Below, one piece after another: positions 1-8,391 of a stretch of DNA of 64,000 bases. Under the pieces are notes generated by a model, which saw nothing but the letters and a program-made list of their open reading frames with translations, did no database searches and was not told the DNA's origin. The DNA comes from Synechococcus sp. PCC 7335 (GTDB taxonomy: Bacteria; Cyanobacteriota; Cyanobacteriia; Phormidesmidales; Phormidesmidaceae), in NCBI RefSeq assembly GCF_000155595.1, contig NZ_DS989904.1, positions 1,230,354 through 1,294,353 on the forward strand, in the 5' to 3' direction. The first letter of the stretch is position 1; the number at the start of each line of letters is the position of its first letter. Position numbers and translations under genes: made by a program.

Positions 1-1
1 A

Positions 2-427
2 GACACCGGTAGTGCTGAGGCAGGTGCGCGCTTCCCAGTGCCTAGCTGGCAGGCTGTGATTAAAGATTTTCGAGAAAAGCAGCCCCAGATGCCAATCGTA
101 CTCCTTCAAACAGAAGGCAGTATTCCACAAATCAATGCGCTAAGAGTCGGCGACGACAAACTAATTGTGGCCAACGCTGAGAATCTAGGTCAGGCCGCCG
201 CCGTTATTGCGGGCGCAGATCTGCTGCTGACCCCTGATAGCTATGTTATGCAGCTATCAACTGCCCTTAAAGTGTTTACGTTAGCGTTGTTTGGTAAGAA
301 CAAGCCGGCGGAAATGCTGCCGGCAGCCAAAGGCGAAGAAACCCGTTTCTTAGGAATTGCTTCGAAAACAAATCTAATTGCTGATATCCCACCTGAGACA
401 GTATTAGAAAAGGTCTGGGGAGGATAA
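2..427 (+). CDS. Glycosyltransferase family 9-like protein, C-terminal part
   Basis: The reading frame is open from base 2, so the start lies before the window; the GTG at 38 is internal. The visible 142 residues look like the C-terminal lobe of a GT9 (ADP-heptose:LPS heptosyltransferase-like) enzyme. The order is an HTGSAEAG-like donor-site loop, a stretch reading PIVLLQTEG, an 'AAVIAGADLLLTPDS' segment resembling the GT9 donor-binding motif, and then an 'ALFGKNKP'-like segment. Such enzymes transfer sugars to cell-surface glycolipids at the inner membrane. Substrate cannot be told from this fragment. The following gene starts about 130 bp later on the same strand. Family call is by pattern recognition only. 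Confidence 0.6.
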   Translation, partial: DTGSAEAGARFPVPSWQAVIKDFREKQPQMPIVLLQTEGSIPQINALRVGDDKLIVANAENLGQAAAVIAGADLLLTPDSYVMQLSTALKVFTLALFGKNKPAEMLPAAKGEETRFLGIASKTNLIADIPPETVLEKVWGG

Positions 428-558
428 CCTTTCCTCTAGGCTACTCTGTATGGTTCCTGGTTGTGATGTTTTGTTCGGTCATCGTAGGCCAGCGCCGTAC
501 CAGTGCCGTAATATTGCGGTAGAGACCACTTGTTAAATCTAACCCCTTGATTAAAGCC

Positions 559-1179
559 ATGGACCGTATCCAAGAACAGGCATCAGAGTTGTGGGAGCTT
601 ATCTTTAAAGATGAAACTGCTGAAACCTATCAGGCAGCCCTAAACTTAACAGGCAAAATTCTGACTGATACGGCCCGCCTTCTTTGGTTGATTATTTGCT
701 CTGTTTTTGTCTTTGGTGCCTGGTTTAGCGATGCTTCTGTAAAGGCGGGCAACAACATCAGGCTCTGGCTAGATCGGCAAACGAATAGCGATACGACGAC
801 TGAAGCATCGAAGCCGCTGAGTGAGACTAGTAAAGACGTGCTTGACAAGAGTCGTACAGCTATCGTCAAGCTAGTGAATAAGGCCCGAGAAGAGCTAGGC
901 CTAGAAGCAGAGCCCTTGCCGACACCTACGAAGAAAGCGGATGCTCTAGCCATTCCCGCTAAGACCGCCGTCCCCTCCGCTGCTCCAAAGGTCTCATCTG
1001 AGACAACCTCGCCAGTAGCCTCTCAGCCAGAATCCCAGACAGCATCGCCTCAAACGACCACCCCTCCAACTACAAAGGTAAGCGACAGCTCCTCTGAAGA
1101 TTTAACGGACGATATGGTTGAAGAGGTGGTAGAAGACGACACGGCAGAGAGCTGGCCACCGCAGGCTACCGACGACTAG
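559..1179 (+). CDS. Hypothetical protein with one membrane segment and a Pro/Thr/Ser-rich acidic tail
   Basis: About 206 residues from the ATG at 559; a TTG at 547 would add four residues, and neither start has a clear Shine-Dalgarno. A hydrophobic segment lies around residues 38-55 (LLWLIICSVFVFGAWF). Next comes a charged helical stretch, then a long low-complexity region rich in Pro, Thr, Ser and Ala, ending in an acidic tail (EEVVEDDTAE). It looks like a membrane-anchored protein with a disordered cytoplasmic or periplasmic tail. I do not recognise a family. The stop codon lies in the first of two 15-bp direct repeats (accgacgactagagc, 1168-1197). It converges with the CPBP protease gene. 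Confidence 0.6.
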   Translation: MDRIQEQASELWELIFKDETAETYQAALNLTGKILTDTARLLWLIICSVFVFGAWFSDASVKAGNNIRLWLDRQTNSDTTTEASKPLSETSKDVLDKSRTAIVKLVNKAREELGLEAEPLPTPTKKADALAIPAKTAVPSAAPKVSSETTSPVASQPESQTASPQTTTPPTTKVSDSSSEDLTDDMVEEVVEDDTAESWPPQATDD

Positions 1180-1197
1180 AGCACCGACGACTAGAGC
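1168..1197. repeat. 2 x 15-bp tandem repeat across a stop codon
   Basis: Two identical copies of accgacgactagagc sit at 1168-1182 and 1183-1197. The stop codon of the upstream hypothetical gene is in the first copy. It is one of a family of locus-private short tandem repeats in this window. Confidence 0.9.
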
Positions 1198-1207
1198 GTC
1201 GCTGCCG

Positions 1208-2797
1208 CTAACTGCCACTGCCTAGCAGGAACAGACCAATCATAGTGATGCTATTCCAGGTGCTATGTAGCAGAATTGAAGACATCAAATTTCGCGACTT
1301 AGCGTACACGAATCCTAAGATAGCGCCTAGTACTGTCAGCGGTAAAACTTCTGAAAAACTTAGGTGTGCCGTCGCAAAAATCAAGCTGCTCAGCCCGATC
1401 GCTGTCCAGGTTGACATATAGCGAGTGAGCGAGGGAAGTAAAAACCCTCGAAATAAAATCTCTTCAAAAATAGGAGCGGCGATCGCAGCTGTAAACAAAA
1501 ACATTCCTAGCGCCACCGGATCGCGCTCTTCTAGCACCAGCTGAAGGATCGGATTGTTCCCTCCTTGCCCTTGCCAAATCTGCTGATTCAAGGCTGAGAC
1601 ACCTAGCATCAGAGGCAGCGCTACAAGGTAACCGCCCCCTCCCCACAGCGGCCACCGACCAGCCAGCTCAAAGCGAAACCATGCTTTAGAAAGTGGTAAA
1701 TATTGCCTGATAGCCCAGTACAATACGCCTAGCGTGCTTGCCGCCATCAATAGGTAGAACACCAGAGAGTACAGCGCTTTCCCTCGGCTGTTTAATCCTA
1801 AGATAGTGGCCGCTGCAGCTAAGCCTGAATCAGTTAGACTAGCAGTCTGTAAACTGCCTGATTGAGTAAGCAGCAACCCTACTTGCAAGACTAAAGGTAG
1901 CGCCAGCTGGCCGATAAATAAGAAGCCGCCGACAATAACTAGCCAAACCACTTCCCAATTCCAAGGCACTTCCCAAGGAGTCTGCGTAATCGCCAAGATA
2001 GATTCCTTCCCTCTGAGTATCCGCTGAGCGACTAGCGCAATCAATAGTCCAACACCTAGCAGACCCCCTAAAGAAGGCAGCAGGCTAATCACGCTAAGTC
2101 GGATTAGTGTACTCTCTGCGGTGTCGGCCTGTGTCGTTTCAACTTGCGCGAGTAATTCGCTTTGACCTGTTGTCTCATACAGCCTGGCAAGCGCCGACTC
2201 TCGATACCAGCCCCTAAGATTATTGTTAATCACATCTGCTGTTTCGGGGTGAGTAATTGGCGGATCTTTCCAAAGATCGGCAAGTACTGTAGCAGTGACT
2301 GTTGGCGCTGATAAAACTTTGCGAGTGTCTTTCGTACCCTTTTGAGATAGCTTCTTCCAAGTAGAAACAGCCTCTGCTACATCCCCTGTCTGCGCTTCTA
2401 TCATCCCTAAGCGCAGATCGATTTGGTCAATTAAAGCCTCTTGCGACCTGGCAGTAGCCATCAGCTTTTGAGTGCGTTCAATATCTGGCCCCGGTGAGCT
2501 CTCAAGCTGCTGCTGCAAACGGGCAAGGCCGGTAGCCGCTTCTTTGCGTACCTCTTTGTATTGTTCAGTAGCCGATTCTAGGGCGTCTTCTCCAAAGACA
2601 GCTTGGCGAAACTGTTGAACTTCAGCCTCCGGCAAGCCGCTGCCGCTCCATTCGCTAGCTTGAACTAATAGGTCAGTTTGATAGAGCTGAAGCTGATTGC
2701 CAACCTGCGGTTCACCAAGACTGCTAAAAAGTGAATTCCCCATCACCCACGCCACGAGCAGTGTCAAAACAGAGAGAACAATTCGCTTAGGGGTCAT
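1208..2797 (-). CDS. CPBP family intramembrane metalloprotease (CAAX protease/Abi)
   Basis: 529 residues, ATG start. An N-terminal hydrophobic anchor (residues 7-25) is followed by about 200 soluble residues with helical, TPR-like character, then some seven to eight membrane segments. The last two carry the CPBP motifs: EEILFRG (motif 1, catalytic Glu pair and Arg), 'FATAHL' (motif 2 His) and 'SILLHSTWN' (motif 4 His/Asn). These families are glutamate-dependent intramembrane proteases. The soluble N-terminal region makes this longer than the usual 200-300 residues. In cyanobacteria such long forms are common, and the substrate is unknown. Transcribed toward the hypothetical gene at 559-1179. 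Confidence 0.9.
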   Translation of the reverse strand: MTPKRIVLSVLTLLVAWVMGNSLFSSLGEPQVGNQLQLYQTDLLVQASEWSGSGLPEAEVQQFRQAVFGEDALESATEQYKEVRKEAATGLARLQQQLESSPGPDIERTQKLMATARSQEALIDQIDLRLGMIEAQTGDVAEAVSTWKKLSQKGTKDTRKVLSAPTVTATVLADLWKDPPITHPETADVINNNLRGWYRESALARLYETTGQSELLAQVETTQADTAESTLIRLSVISLLPSLGGLLGVGLLIALVAQRILRGKESILAITQTPWEVPWNWEVVWLVIVGGFLFIGQLALPLVLQVGLLLTQSGSLQTASLTDSGLAAAATILGLNSRGKALYSLVFYLLMAASTLGVLYWAIRQYLPLSKAWFRFELAGRWPLWGGGGYLVALPLMLGVSALNQQIWQGQGGNNPILQLVLEERDPVALGMFLFTAAIAAPIFEEILFRGFLLPSLTRYMSTWTAIGLSSLIFATAHLSFSEVLPLTVLGAILGFVYAKSRNLMSSILLHSTWNSITMIGLFLLGSGS

Positions 2798-3008
2798 GCT
2801 AGTGATAGTGGATGAAAAACTTATTATCGCACTTTGCTTCGTCGCGTGTTCCGCAGAAAATAACTGTCGCGCTCTAATTACAACTAATTACAACAAGTGA
2901 GCACAACAAGTGGAATCGTCTTGCGTCCCTAGTCTTGCTAAACTTACAAGATCTCGCTAATTCAGCGTCGGATTTTCTTCACAAACGGTATCCTTACGTT
3001 CTTTCTTT

Positions 3009-3689
3009 ATGACTAGCTCAAATGCTTCTGATCAAACACAGCTCGACCAGACGGCTACCCAGTTAGATGAAGAAGCAACGCAGACAGGATTAAGTGAAGC
3101 CCAGTACAAGCGCAAAATGAAACGGCGCAAAGAGGTTCAGCAGGAGCGATTAGCCAGTCGTAGCGCAGAGAAAGGACTGATTGTTGTCAATACGGGGAAC
3201 GGCAAAGGCAAGACGACGGCGGCGTTAGGCATGGTGCTGCGATCGCTTGGTCATGGGTTTAAAGTGGCGATTGTTCAGTTCATTAAGGGTGGCTGGGAGC
3301 CAGCAGAAAAAGCGGCCCTGAGCCATTGGCCAGATCAGCTGGCGTTTCATGCGATGGGTGAGGGCTTTACCTGGGAGACGCAAGATCGCGATCGCGATAT
3401 CCAAACCGCTCAAGCCGCTTGGGAGAAGGCGCTGGCATACATTCGCGACCCAGACTACCGTACCGTATTGCTCGATGAAGTCAACATCGCTCTGAAGCTA
3501 GGATATTTATCCATCGATCAAGTATTAGCGGGCATAGAGGAAAAGCCCGAGATGAATCACCTCATCTTGACGGGTAGAGGCGCACCGGCTGAACTGATTG
3601 AGCGCGCCGATCTAGTCACGGAAATGACTTTGATCAAGCACCCTTTCAAAGAGCAAGGGATAAAGGCGCAAGCGGGCATTGAATTCTAG
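3009..3689 (+). CDS. cobO: Cob(I)yrinic acid a,c-diamide adenosyltransferase
   Basis: 226 residues, ATG start. The enzyme attaches the 5'-deoxyadenosyl group to corrinoids in cobalamin synthesis, in the cytoplasm. A P-loop NTGNGKGKTTAAL lies at residues 61-73. The conserved 'VAIVQFIKGGW' and 'VLLDEVNIALKLGYL' segments and the C-terminal 'HPFKEQGIKAQAGIEF' are all typical of CobO/BtuR. The first 55 residues are a charged extension commonly seen in cyanobacterial CobO. It stands alone between a divergent CPBP gene and an ABC ATPase 115 bp downstream. No cobalamin riboswitch is recognisable in the 210-bp leader. Confidence 0.95.
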   Translation: MTSSNASDQTQLDQTATQLDEEATQTGLSEAQYKRKMKRRKEVQQERLASRSAEKGLIVVNTGNGKGKTTAALGMVLRSLGHGFKVAIVQFIKGGWEPAEKAALSHWPDQLAFHAMGEGFTWETQDRDRDIQTAQAAWEKALAYIRDPDYRTVLLDEVNIALKLGYLSIDQVLAGIEEKPEMNHLILTGRGAPAELIERADLVTEMTLIKHPFKEQGIKAQAGIEF

Positions 3690-3803
3690 TACGGCTATTG
3701 CCCTTTCACTTGAGATAGCGGCCTGCGGAGTGAATTGGCCTAGCATCAGTAAAACTTAGTCCCTCGTGAGGCATTATGTGAAAGATAAAAATGCTAATCC
3801 TTA

Positions 3804-4760
3804 ATGCTAAAAATTACTCGTCTTTCAAAGCAGTTCGGTGAGCGACAGGTGCTGACCGAACTCTCGCTAAGCCTACAGCCTGGAGAAATATATGGATTGT
3901 TAGGTCCAAACGGGGCGGGTAAAACAACTGCACTGAACCTGCTATGCGGCCTACTACAGCCAGATAGCGGGGAGATTATGGTTCAAGGCCGGCCAGTTGA
4001 TCGCTCAACTAAACGAGTGATAGGGGTGATGCCTCAACAAAATCTGCTCTATCAGAGTCTAACCTGCGCAGAGAATCTAGCTTTTATTGCTCGCATTTAC
4101 GGCCTAAACAAAAAAGAAACATCGCGCAGAGTGCAGATATGTTTAGAATCTGTGAACTTATCAGCGCGTTCTAATAGCGTGGTCGGTAACCTGAGTGGTG
4201 GTATGCAGCGGCGACTAAGCCTAGCAGCGGCAATTGTTCATCAGCCAAAGCTGGTAGTGCTTGACGAACCCTCTACCGGGTTGGACATCGAGGCAAGATA
4301 CGAAGTCTGGGAGTTGATTCGCTCGCTAAAGCAGCAGGGAGTGACAGTGCTGCTGACAACACACTTGCTCGATGAGGTAGAGCGGCTATGCGATCGCATT
4401 GGCATTATCAAACAGGGCAGACTGCTTGCAGAAGGGACGCTTGAGCATCTACGCGAGCAAATCCCTGCTAAAGAAGTGGTAGTGATTGATACCGATGATG
4501 AGGTCGGTGTGATTGCCCGCGCCCAGTCTTACGGATTTACGCTTCGGCGCTATGGTAGAGATTTAGCCTTTTGGGTGCCAGAACTTCTAGAGCTCCCACA
4601 GCTGCTACAGCGCTTTTCCGGGTTGCCTATCAACTCAATTTCTCGTCGCGCCGTAGGGTTGGACCATATCTATCTAGAAGTCACTCAAAATCAATCCCAC
4701 CACACGATTGGGCGTGAAGAAGAAATCCCGTCGCTAAAAGTAGCCTCTGCGGCTGTTTGA
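3804..4760 (+). CDS. ABC transporter ATP-binding protein (drug/lipid exporter type)
   Basis: 318 residues. Walker A GPNGAGKTT lies at residues 34-42, the ABC signature LSGGMQRR follows, then Walker B 'LVVLDEPSTGLD' and the H-loop 'LLTTHLLDE'. The roughly 100 residues after the NBD match the C-terminal extension of ABC-2/DrrA-type ATPases. It would energise export through an ABC-2 permease. No permease gene is adjacent. The only ABC-2 permease in the window is about 34 kb away at 38658-39491, so it is an orphan subunit here. Confidence 0.9.
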   Translation: MLKITRLSKQFGERQVLTELSLSLQPGEIYGLLGPNGAGKTTALNLLCGLLQPDSGEIMVQGRPVDRSTKRVIGVMPQQNLLYQSLTCAENLAFIARIYGLNKKETSRRVQICLESVNLSARSNSVVGNLSGGMQRRLSLAAAIVHQPKLVVLDEPSTGLDIEARYEVWELIRSLKQQGVTVLLTTHLLDEVERLCDRIGIIKQGRLLAEGTLEHLREQIPAKEVVVIDTDDEVGVIARAQSYGFTLRRYGRDLAFWVPELLELPQLLQRFSGLPINSISRRAVGLDHIYLEVTQNQSHHTIGREEEIPSLKVASAAV

Positions 4761-4947
4761 GTCTCTAAGCGTATCGCTTTCATAGAGCTTGCTTAGGATA
4801 TATTTGAAGATTGCAATTGGAGATGTCAACCCTACCTGCAAGCCTGCAACTCTACTGCGTAGATGCTCCAATGCATCAGGCCATCTGCTATACCTTGTGT
4901 ATGGTTGTTTTGCACAACGTTATCTGGTTCTAGCATAGGTTTGTGCC

Positions 4948-5163
4948 ATGGTGAAGCTTTTGGTCGTGGTCATTTCGACAGTTTTGGTCATCTCGATTGC
5001 CATCCTTTCCGTTCAAAATGCTACCTTGATCCAGCTAACCTTTCTAAATGGTCAGAGCGTTCCTCTGCCCATTGGCATCTGGATTTCCTTGGCGCTAGGC
5101 GTCGGCATGCTAGGCAGCGCTCTACTGCTGAGTCTCTTGAGTAGAAAGAAATCAAGACCATAG
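4948..5163 (+). CDS. LapA-like (DUF1049) membrane protein
   Basis: 71 residues with two hydrophobic segments (about residues 4-23 and 43-64) joined by a short loop. The characteristic 'SVQNATLIQLTFLNGQSVPLPIG' pattern of the LipopolysaccharideA/DUF1049 family is present, and the end is basic (RKKSRP). In proteobacteria the family acts with LapB in envelope lipid control; its cyanobacterial role is not established. The ATG at 4948 follows a weak GTGCC leader. Stands alone. Confidence 0.85.
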   Translation: MVKLLVVVISTVLVISIAILSVQNATLIQLTFLNGQSVPLPIGIWISLALGVGMLGSALLLSLLSRKKSRP

Positions 5164-5309
5164 CGTTTGTCACTTTTCAGTATAAGGACGCTCAGCTGTG
5201 AGACGGCTTTTTGCTGCAAGCTATGCGAAGCAGCGGTAGGAACCCGCATCGCTTTGTGGCTTTAGGAAACGCTTACCAAGCCAAAAGGCTAAATGATTCA
5301 CCTTCCTTG

Positions 5310-5342
5310 TAGGCATAGCCTTCTCTATAAGAGCGCATCGGA
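5310..5342 (+). repeat. Possible degenerate fragment of the 125-bp dispersed repeat
   Basis: The segment gtaggcatagccttctc followed by an agagcgcatc-like end resembles the 3' third of the dispersed repeat copies at 9387 and 58488 (gtaggctttgccttctcg, then a gcatc end). The match is short and could be a chance resemblance, since 'taggc..gcc' words are common in this genome. Confidence 0.3.
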
Positions 5343-5374
5343 GGACCGCTATCTTTTGTAAGCAGGGCGGATAG

Positions 5375-6613
5375 TTAGTTTTCTAGCTGGGCGATCGCGG
5401 TGCTCTGATAGTAATGGTTCAAAATTTGCTCATAGTCCCAGCCCTTTTCAGCTAGAGTGCGGGCGCCCCACTGACTCATGCCGACACCGTGGCCGTAACC
5501 TGAGCCAGTAACGGTAATCATTTCTGTATCTTCGTTCAAGTCAATGTCAAACCGAGTACTGCGCAGCTTTAGTGCAGAGCGAACATCTCGGCCTCGCAAG
5601 GTTCTAGTACCGTCCTCTCCTGCGAAGGTAATAGATGCGACTCGCCCACTTGGTGTTAGTTGAGCAGTGCCAATAGTATGGATCTGACCAATGTCGCCAA
5701 TCTTATGACTAAACTCAGTTAGGGTATAGGTTTCTTGCCAACTGTAGACAGGTGAGCCTTGATCGAAGTCTTGAACACTGCGTAGATAAGGTACGTCGCT
5801 ACTCCACACGTCTGCAGCATTCTCGGTGCCGCCGCCCGAGGACGAATGAAAGATGGCTTCGATAACGGTGCCATTGTAGGTCACTACCTCCCGGGCCGTG
5901 CTATCGACAGCGTTAATGGTGTTGGGATGCTCTTGTTCTATTCCCTTGTATACCTGGTAAGTAGTGGTTGCATTGAGGTCGTAGAGGGGATGTTTAGAGC
6001 GCGATTGCTTGTACAAAGCGTAAGATCTAGCGGCTACTGCCTGAGACTGTAACGCAGCTTGTGGCCAGCTTGTCGGCATTTCACTACCTACTACGCTATA
6101 CAGATAATCTTCCAACTCTACATAGTTAATAGCGAGTAGTTTGCCGCCTTCTTGAGCTACCCGCACTCGGCCGCGGTACCAACTGCCGTTGATCCAAACG
6201 AACCCGTCGTTAGCAGGCTCTAGCCAAAACGCATCCGACTCAGATAAGACTGTGCCATCGTTAACTAAATCGATGTCGGAAGTATCAGATTCCATGCTGA
6301 CACCTTGCAACTGAGGAAGCTGATAGATTGCCTCGCCGCTGCCGTTACGGATAACCGCTGTCGTAGAACTACCAATAGTAACGGTGTCCTGGTCTTGCCC
6401 AATCGCTACTCTTAGCTCGACTGCGGCCTGCGCCGGTAGCACAAGCACCAGCCACAGGAGCATCCCACCCCACCACCGCAAGCTCCATCGCAGCGCTGAT
6501 CCATGCTGCCGCCTAGAACCAGTCCCGTCAACTGCCTGATCGTTGCTCCCCAATGTCTGGTTGACCAGACCGAAAAGCCAGTTTTTAGCGAAAGAATTAG
6601 AGTTGGCAGACAT
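5375..6613 (-). CDS. SpoIID/LytB domain protein (amidase enhancer / lytic transglycosylase-like)
   Basis: 412 residues, ATG start. A basic N-terminus precedes a membrane or signal segment around residues 46-65, ending in AQA-like cleavage sites. The SpoIID core follows, with 'INYVELEDYLYSVVGSEMP' (containing the Glu that is catalytic in SpoIID), 'ALQSQAVAARSYAL', 'IFHSSSGGGTE', and the terminal 'GYGHGVGMSQWGARTLA' signature. SpoIID cleaves denuded glycan strands in sporulating Firmicutes. In cyanobacteria the homologues are envelope proteins of presumed peptidoglycan function. Monocistronic by appearance, with 212 bp downstream and 250 bp upstream free of genes. Confidence 0.9.
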   Translation of the reverse strand: MSANSNSFAKNWLFGLVNQTLGSNDQAVDGTGSRRQHGSALRWSLRWWGGMLLWLVLVLPAQAAVELRVAIGQDQDTVTIGSSTTAVIRNGSGEAIYQLPQLQGVSMESDTSDIDLVNDGTVLSESDAFWLEPANDGFVWINGSWYRGRVRVAQEGGKLLAINYVELEDYLYSVVGSEMPTSWPQAALQSQAVAARSYALYKQSRSKHPLYDLNATTTYQVYKGIEQEHPNTINAVDSTAREVVTYNGTVIEAIFHSSSGGGTENAADVWSSDVPYLRSVQDFDQGSPVYSWQETYTLTEFSHKIGDIGQIHTIGTAQLTPSGRVASITFAGEDGTRTLRGRDVRSALKLRSTRFDIDLNEDTEMITVTGSGYGHGVGMSQWGARTLAEKGWDYEQILNHYYQSTAIAQLEN

Positions 6614-6865
6614 GATTAAGCAAGGTTAGGGAGGTAAAGACACGCGTAGCGCTTGGACGAATGATTTAACGTATCAAATTTTGCTGAGCTTACGCTTCAA
6701 CATTCCCTTAGCATCTTAGAGATTCCAATTGTCTCGAACAAGATTAGTGGCAGTTTTTGGGTTGGCTACTGTCGGAAGGCTATAGGTTTCTCTAGTGCGG
6801 CCTGTCTAAATTGAGAGTTTAGTGGATCAGCACGGATGATCCTAGTGGCGCTTAGTGGGTTTAGC

Positions 6866-7222
6866 TCAATCGGTAGCCTCTGACGATTGAGCGTCTGGCT
6901 TGAAAATTAGCTGAATACCTAGTGCCGTTAGGCCTAATGCTGCTACCCCAAAGACGCCTGCTCCCAAAGCTGCTATGCCAGTTACCAGTGTCCGAACCGC
7001 AGCCGAGATGTTCACTGCCACCGGATTGTCTGAAACAATTGGCTTGCTAGCAAAGGTTGCGGCAATCGAAATCGTCAGCCGATAGGCCAGTAGAGAAAGC
7101 GTGGCTGCCATCAGCGCTCCTGTAAAGCAGCGGAGCGGTGTTGCTGGCTTTTGACCACTTTCAAGATCTGAATCTTCAATGTCTGAAGCGTTAGTCGGAG
7201 TAGGCGAATTGGACTCTTCCAT
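6866..7222 (-). CDS. DUF3082-type small membrane protein
   Basis: 118 residues, ATG start. An acidic N-terminus is followed by 'TPLRCFTGALMAATLSLLAYRLTISIAATFASKP' and a second long hydrophobic stretch around residues 77-108 (VTGIAALGAGVFGVAALGLTALGIQLIF). This arrangement matches the cyanobacterial DUF3082 family as I remember it. Function unknown; an inner or thylakoid membrane location is expected. Divergent from rsmA across about 240 bp. Confidence 0.7.
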   Translation of the reverse strand: MEESNSPTPTNASDIEDSDLESGQKPATPLRCFTGALMAATLSLLAYRLTISIAATFASKPIVSDNPVAVNISAAVRTLVTGIAALGAGVFGVAALGLTALGIQLIFKPDAQSSEATD

Positions 7223-7459
7223 CAGTTGATTCCATCAGTTGGCAGCTATGGGTTTCGGCAGCGCTAATCACCTGTTTAGTACTCGTTACCTGTCTCGAGT
7301 GCGGTGTGTCTACCCAATCTCTAAAATACCGTGAGTGTGAAACGCTTGCCTCGCTCCTATTGAGATAGGATTTTCCCGCTGAGCGATCGCACACGCTAAG
7401 ATAAGGTGCTAGCAAGCCCAGTCACCCATGACTTCCCTCAGGGCTATCTCTAATAAGGA

Positions 7460-8380
7460 ATGGTTTGGCCTGTGCCTGCGAGAACTGGACGGAAAACAAG
7501 CGCTAACCCTGCGCCTAGAAATGACCCTAGGGCCGGTCCTAAAGTCGGTAAAAGAGCGCGAAAAAGATTTGGTCAGCACTGGCTGTGTAGCGATCAGGTG
7601 CTCAACCAGATTGTGAGGGCGGGCGAGTTGGCTGAAGGCGACCTGGTGCTAGAGATTGGTCCTGGCCAGGGCGTACTGACCCAAAGGTTGTTAGACACCT
7701 CTGCAAAGGTGCTCGCGGTGGAAATCGATCGAGATCTGTGTTTGCAGCTTAGCGATCAGTTTATTGCAGACATGGCGTCTGGGCAGTTTCGGCTGATTGA
7801 GTCTGACTTTTTAGAGCTGAACTTTGACCAGGCGCTGCTTGATTTTGAGCTAGATCGACCCAACAAAGTAGTTGCGAATATTCCTTACTACATCACCGCG
7901 CCTATTTTAGAGAAGCTGTTAGGGACAATGCGATCGCCCAACCCTTTCCCCTTCAGCAATATTGTCCTCTTAGTCCAAAAGGAAATCAGCGATCGCCTCT
8001 GCGCTCAACCCGGTACTAGAGCTAACGGCGCACTCACTATCCGAGTCCAGTATCTAGCTGAGTGCGAAGAGATCTGCTTAGTTCCGCCTAGCGCCTTTAA
8101 GCCTACTCCTAAAGTAGACTCCGCTGTTGTTCGACTTCGGCCTCGACCCTTTCTTACCCCCGCTGAAGATCCCATCTTCCTCAGTCAGCTGGTCAAACTT
8201 GGGTTTTCTCAAAAGCGTAAGATGCTACGTAACAACTTACAGAGCATTGTTGATCGCGATACGTTAAGTGCGCTTCTAGAAAGCCTTTCTCTCAATCCTC
8301 AAACTAGAGCAGAAGGTCTAGGCGTTGGTGAGTGGGTCGCCTTGAGCAATGCTGTTGGAAAATTAAAGTCAGAAGTATAG
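7460..8380 (+). CDS. rsmA: 16S rRNA (adenine1518-N6/adenine1519-N6)-dimethyltransferase
   Basis: 306 residues. RsmA/KsgA dimethylates two adenines in the 3' hairpin of 16S rRNA during late 30S assembly. The SAM site VLEIGPGQG is at residues 63-71, the acidic motif 'AVEIDRDL' at 86-93, and the catalytic NIPYYI (family NLPY) at 140-145. The C-terminal helical domain holds 'GFSQKRKMLRNNL'. The homologous part begins only at about residue 32 (RARKRFGQHWL). The preceding 30 residues are Pro/Arg-rich, and the only in-frame alternative is GTG 7472. The stop is 11 bp before ispE, so the two are almost certainly co-transcribed. Confidence 0.95.
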   Translation: MVWPVPARTGRKTSANPAPRNDPRAGPKVGKRARKRFGQHWLCSDQVLNQIVRAGELAEGDLVLEIGPGQGVLTQRLLDTSAKVLAVEIDRDLCLQLSDQFIADMASGQFRLIESDFLELNFDQALLDFELDRPNKVVANIPYYITAPILEKLLGTMRSPNPFPFSNIVLLVQKEISDRLCAQPGTRANGALTIRVQYLAECEEICLVPPSAFKPTPKVDSAVVRLRPRPFLTPAEDPIFLSQLVKLGFSQKRKMLRNNLQSIVDRDTLSALLESLSLNPQTRAEGLGVGEWVALSNAVGKLKSEV

Positions 8381-8391
8381 ACCCGCCCTCG

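Noticed and set aside
4863..5144. 93-codon frame overlapping the LapA-like gene
   Set aside because: A shadow in another frame; Cys/Ser/His-rich with no family, while the LapA-like frame has a clear family pattern.
7428..7616. 62-codon frame at the rsmA start
   Set aside because: Different frame from rsmA, with no homology; the rsmA frame has strong motifs.
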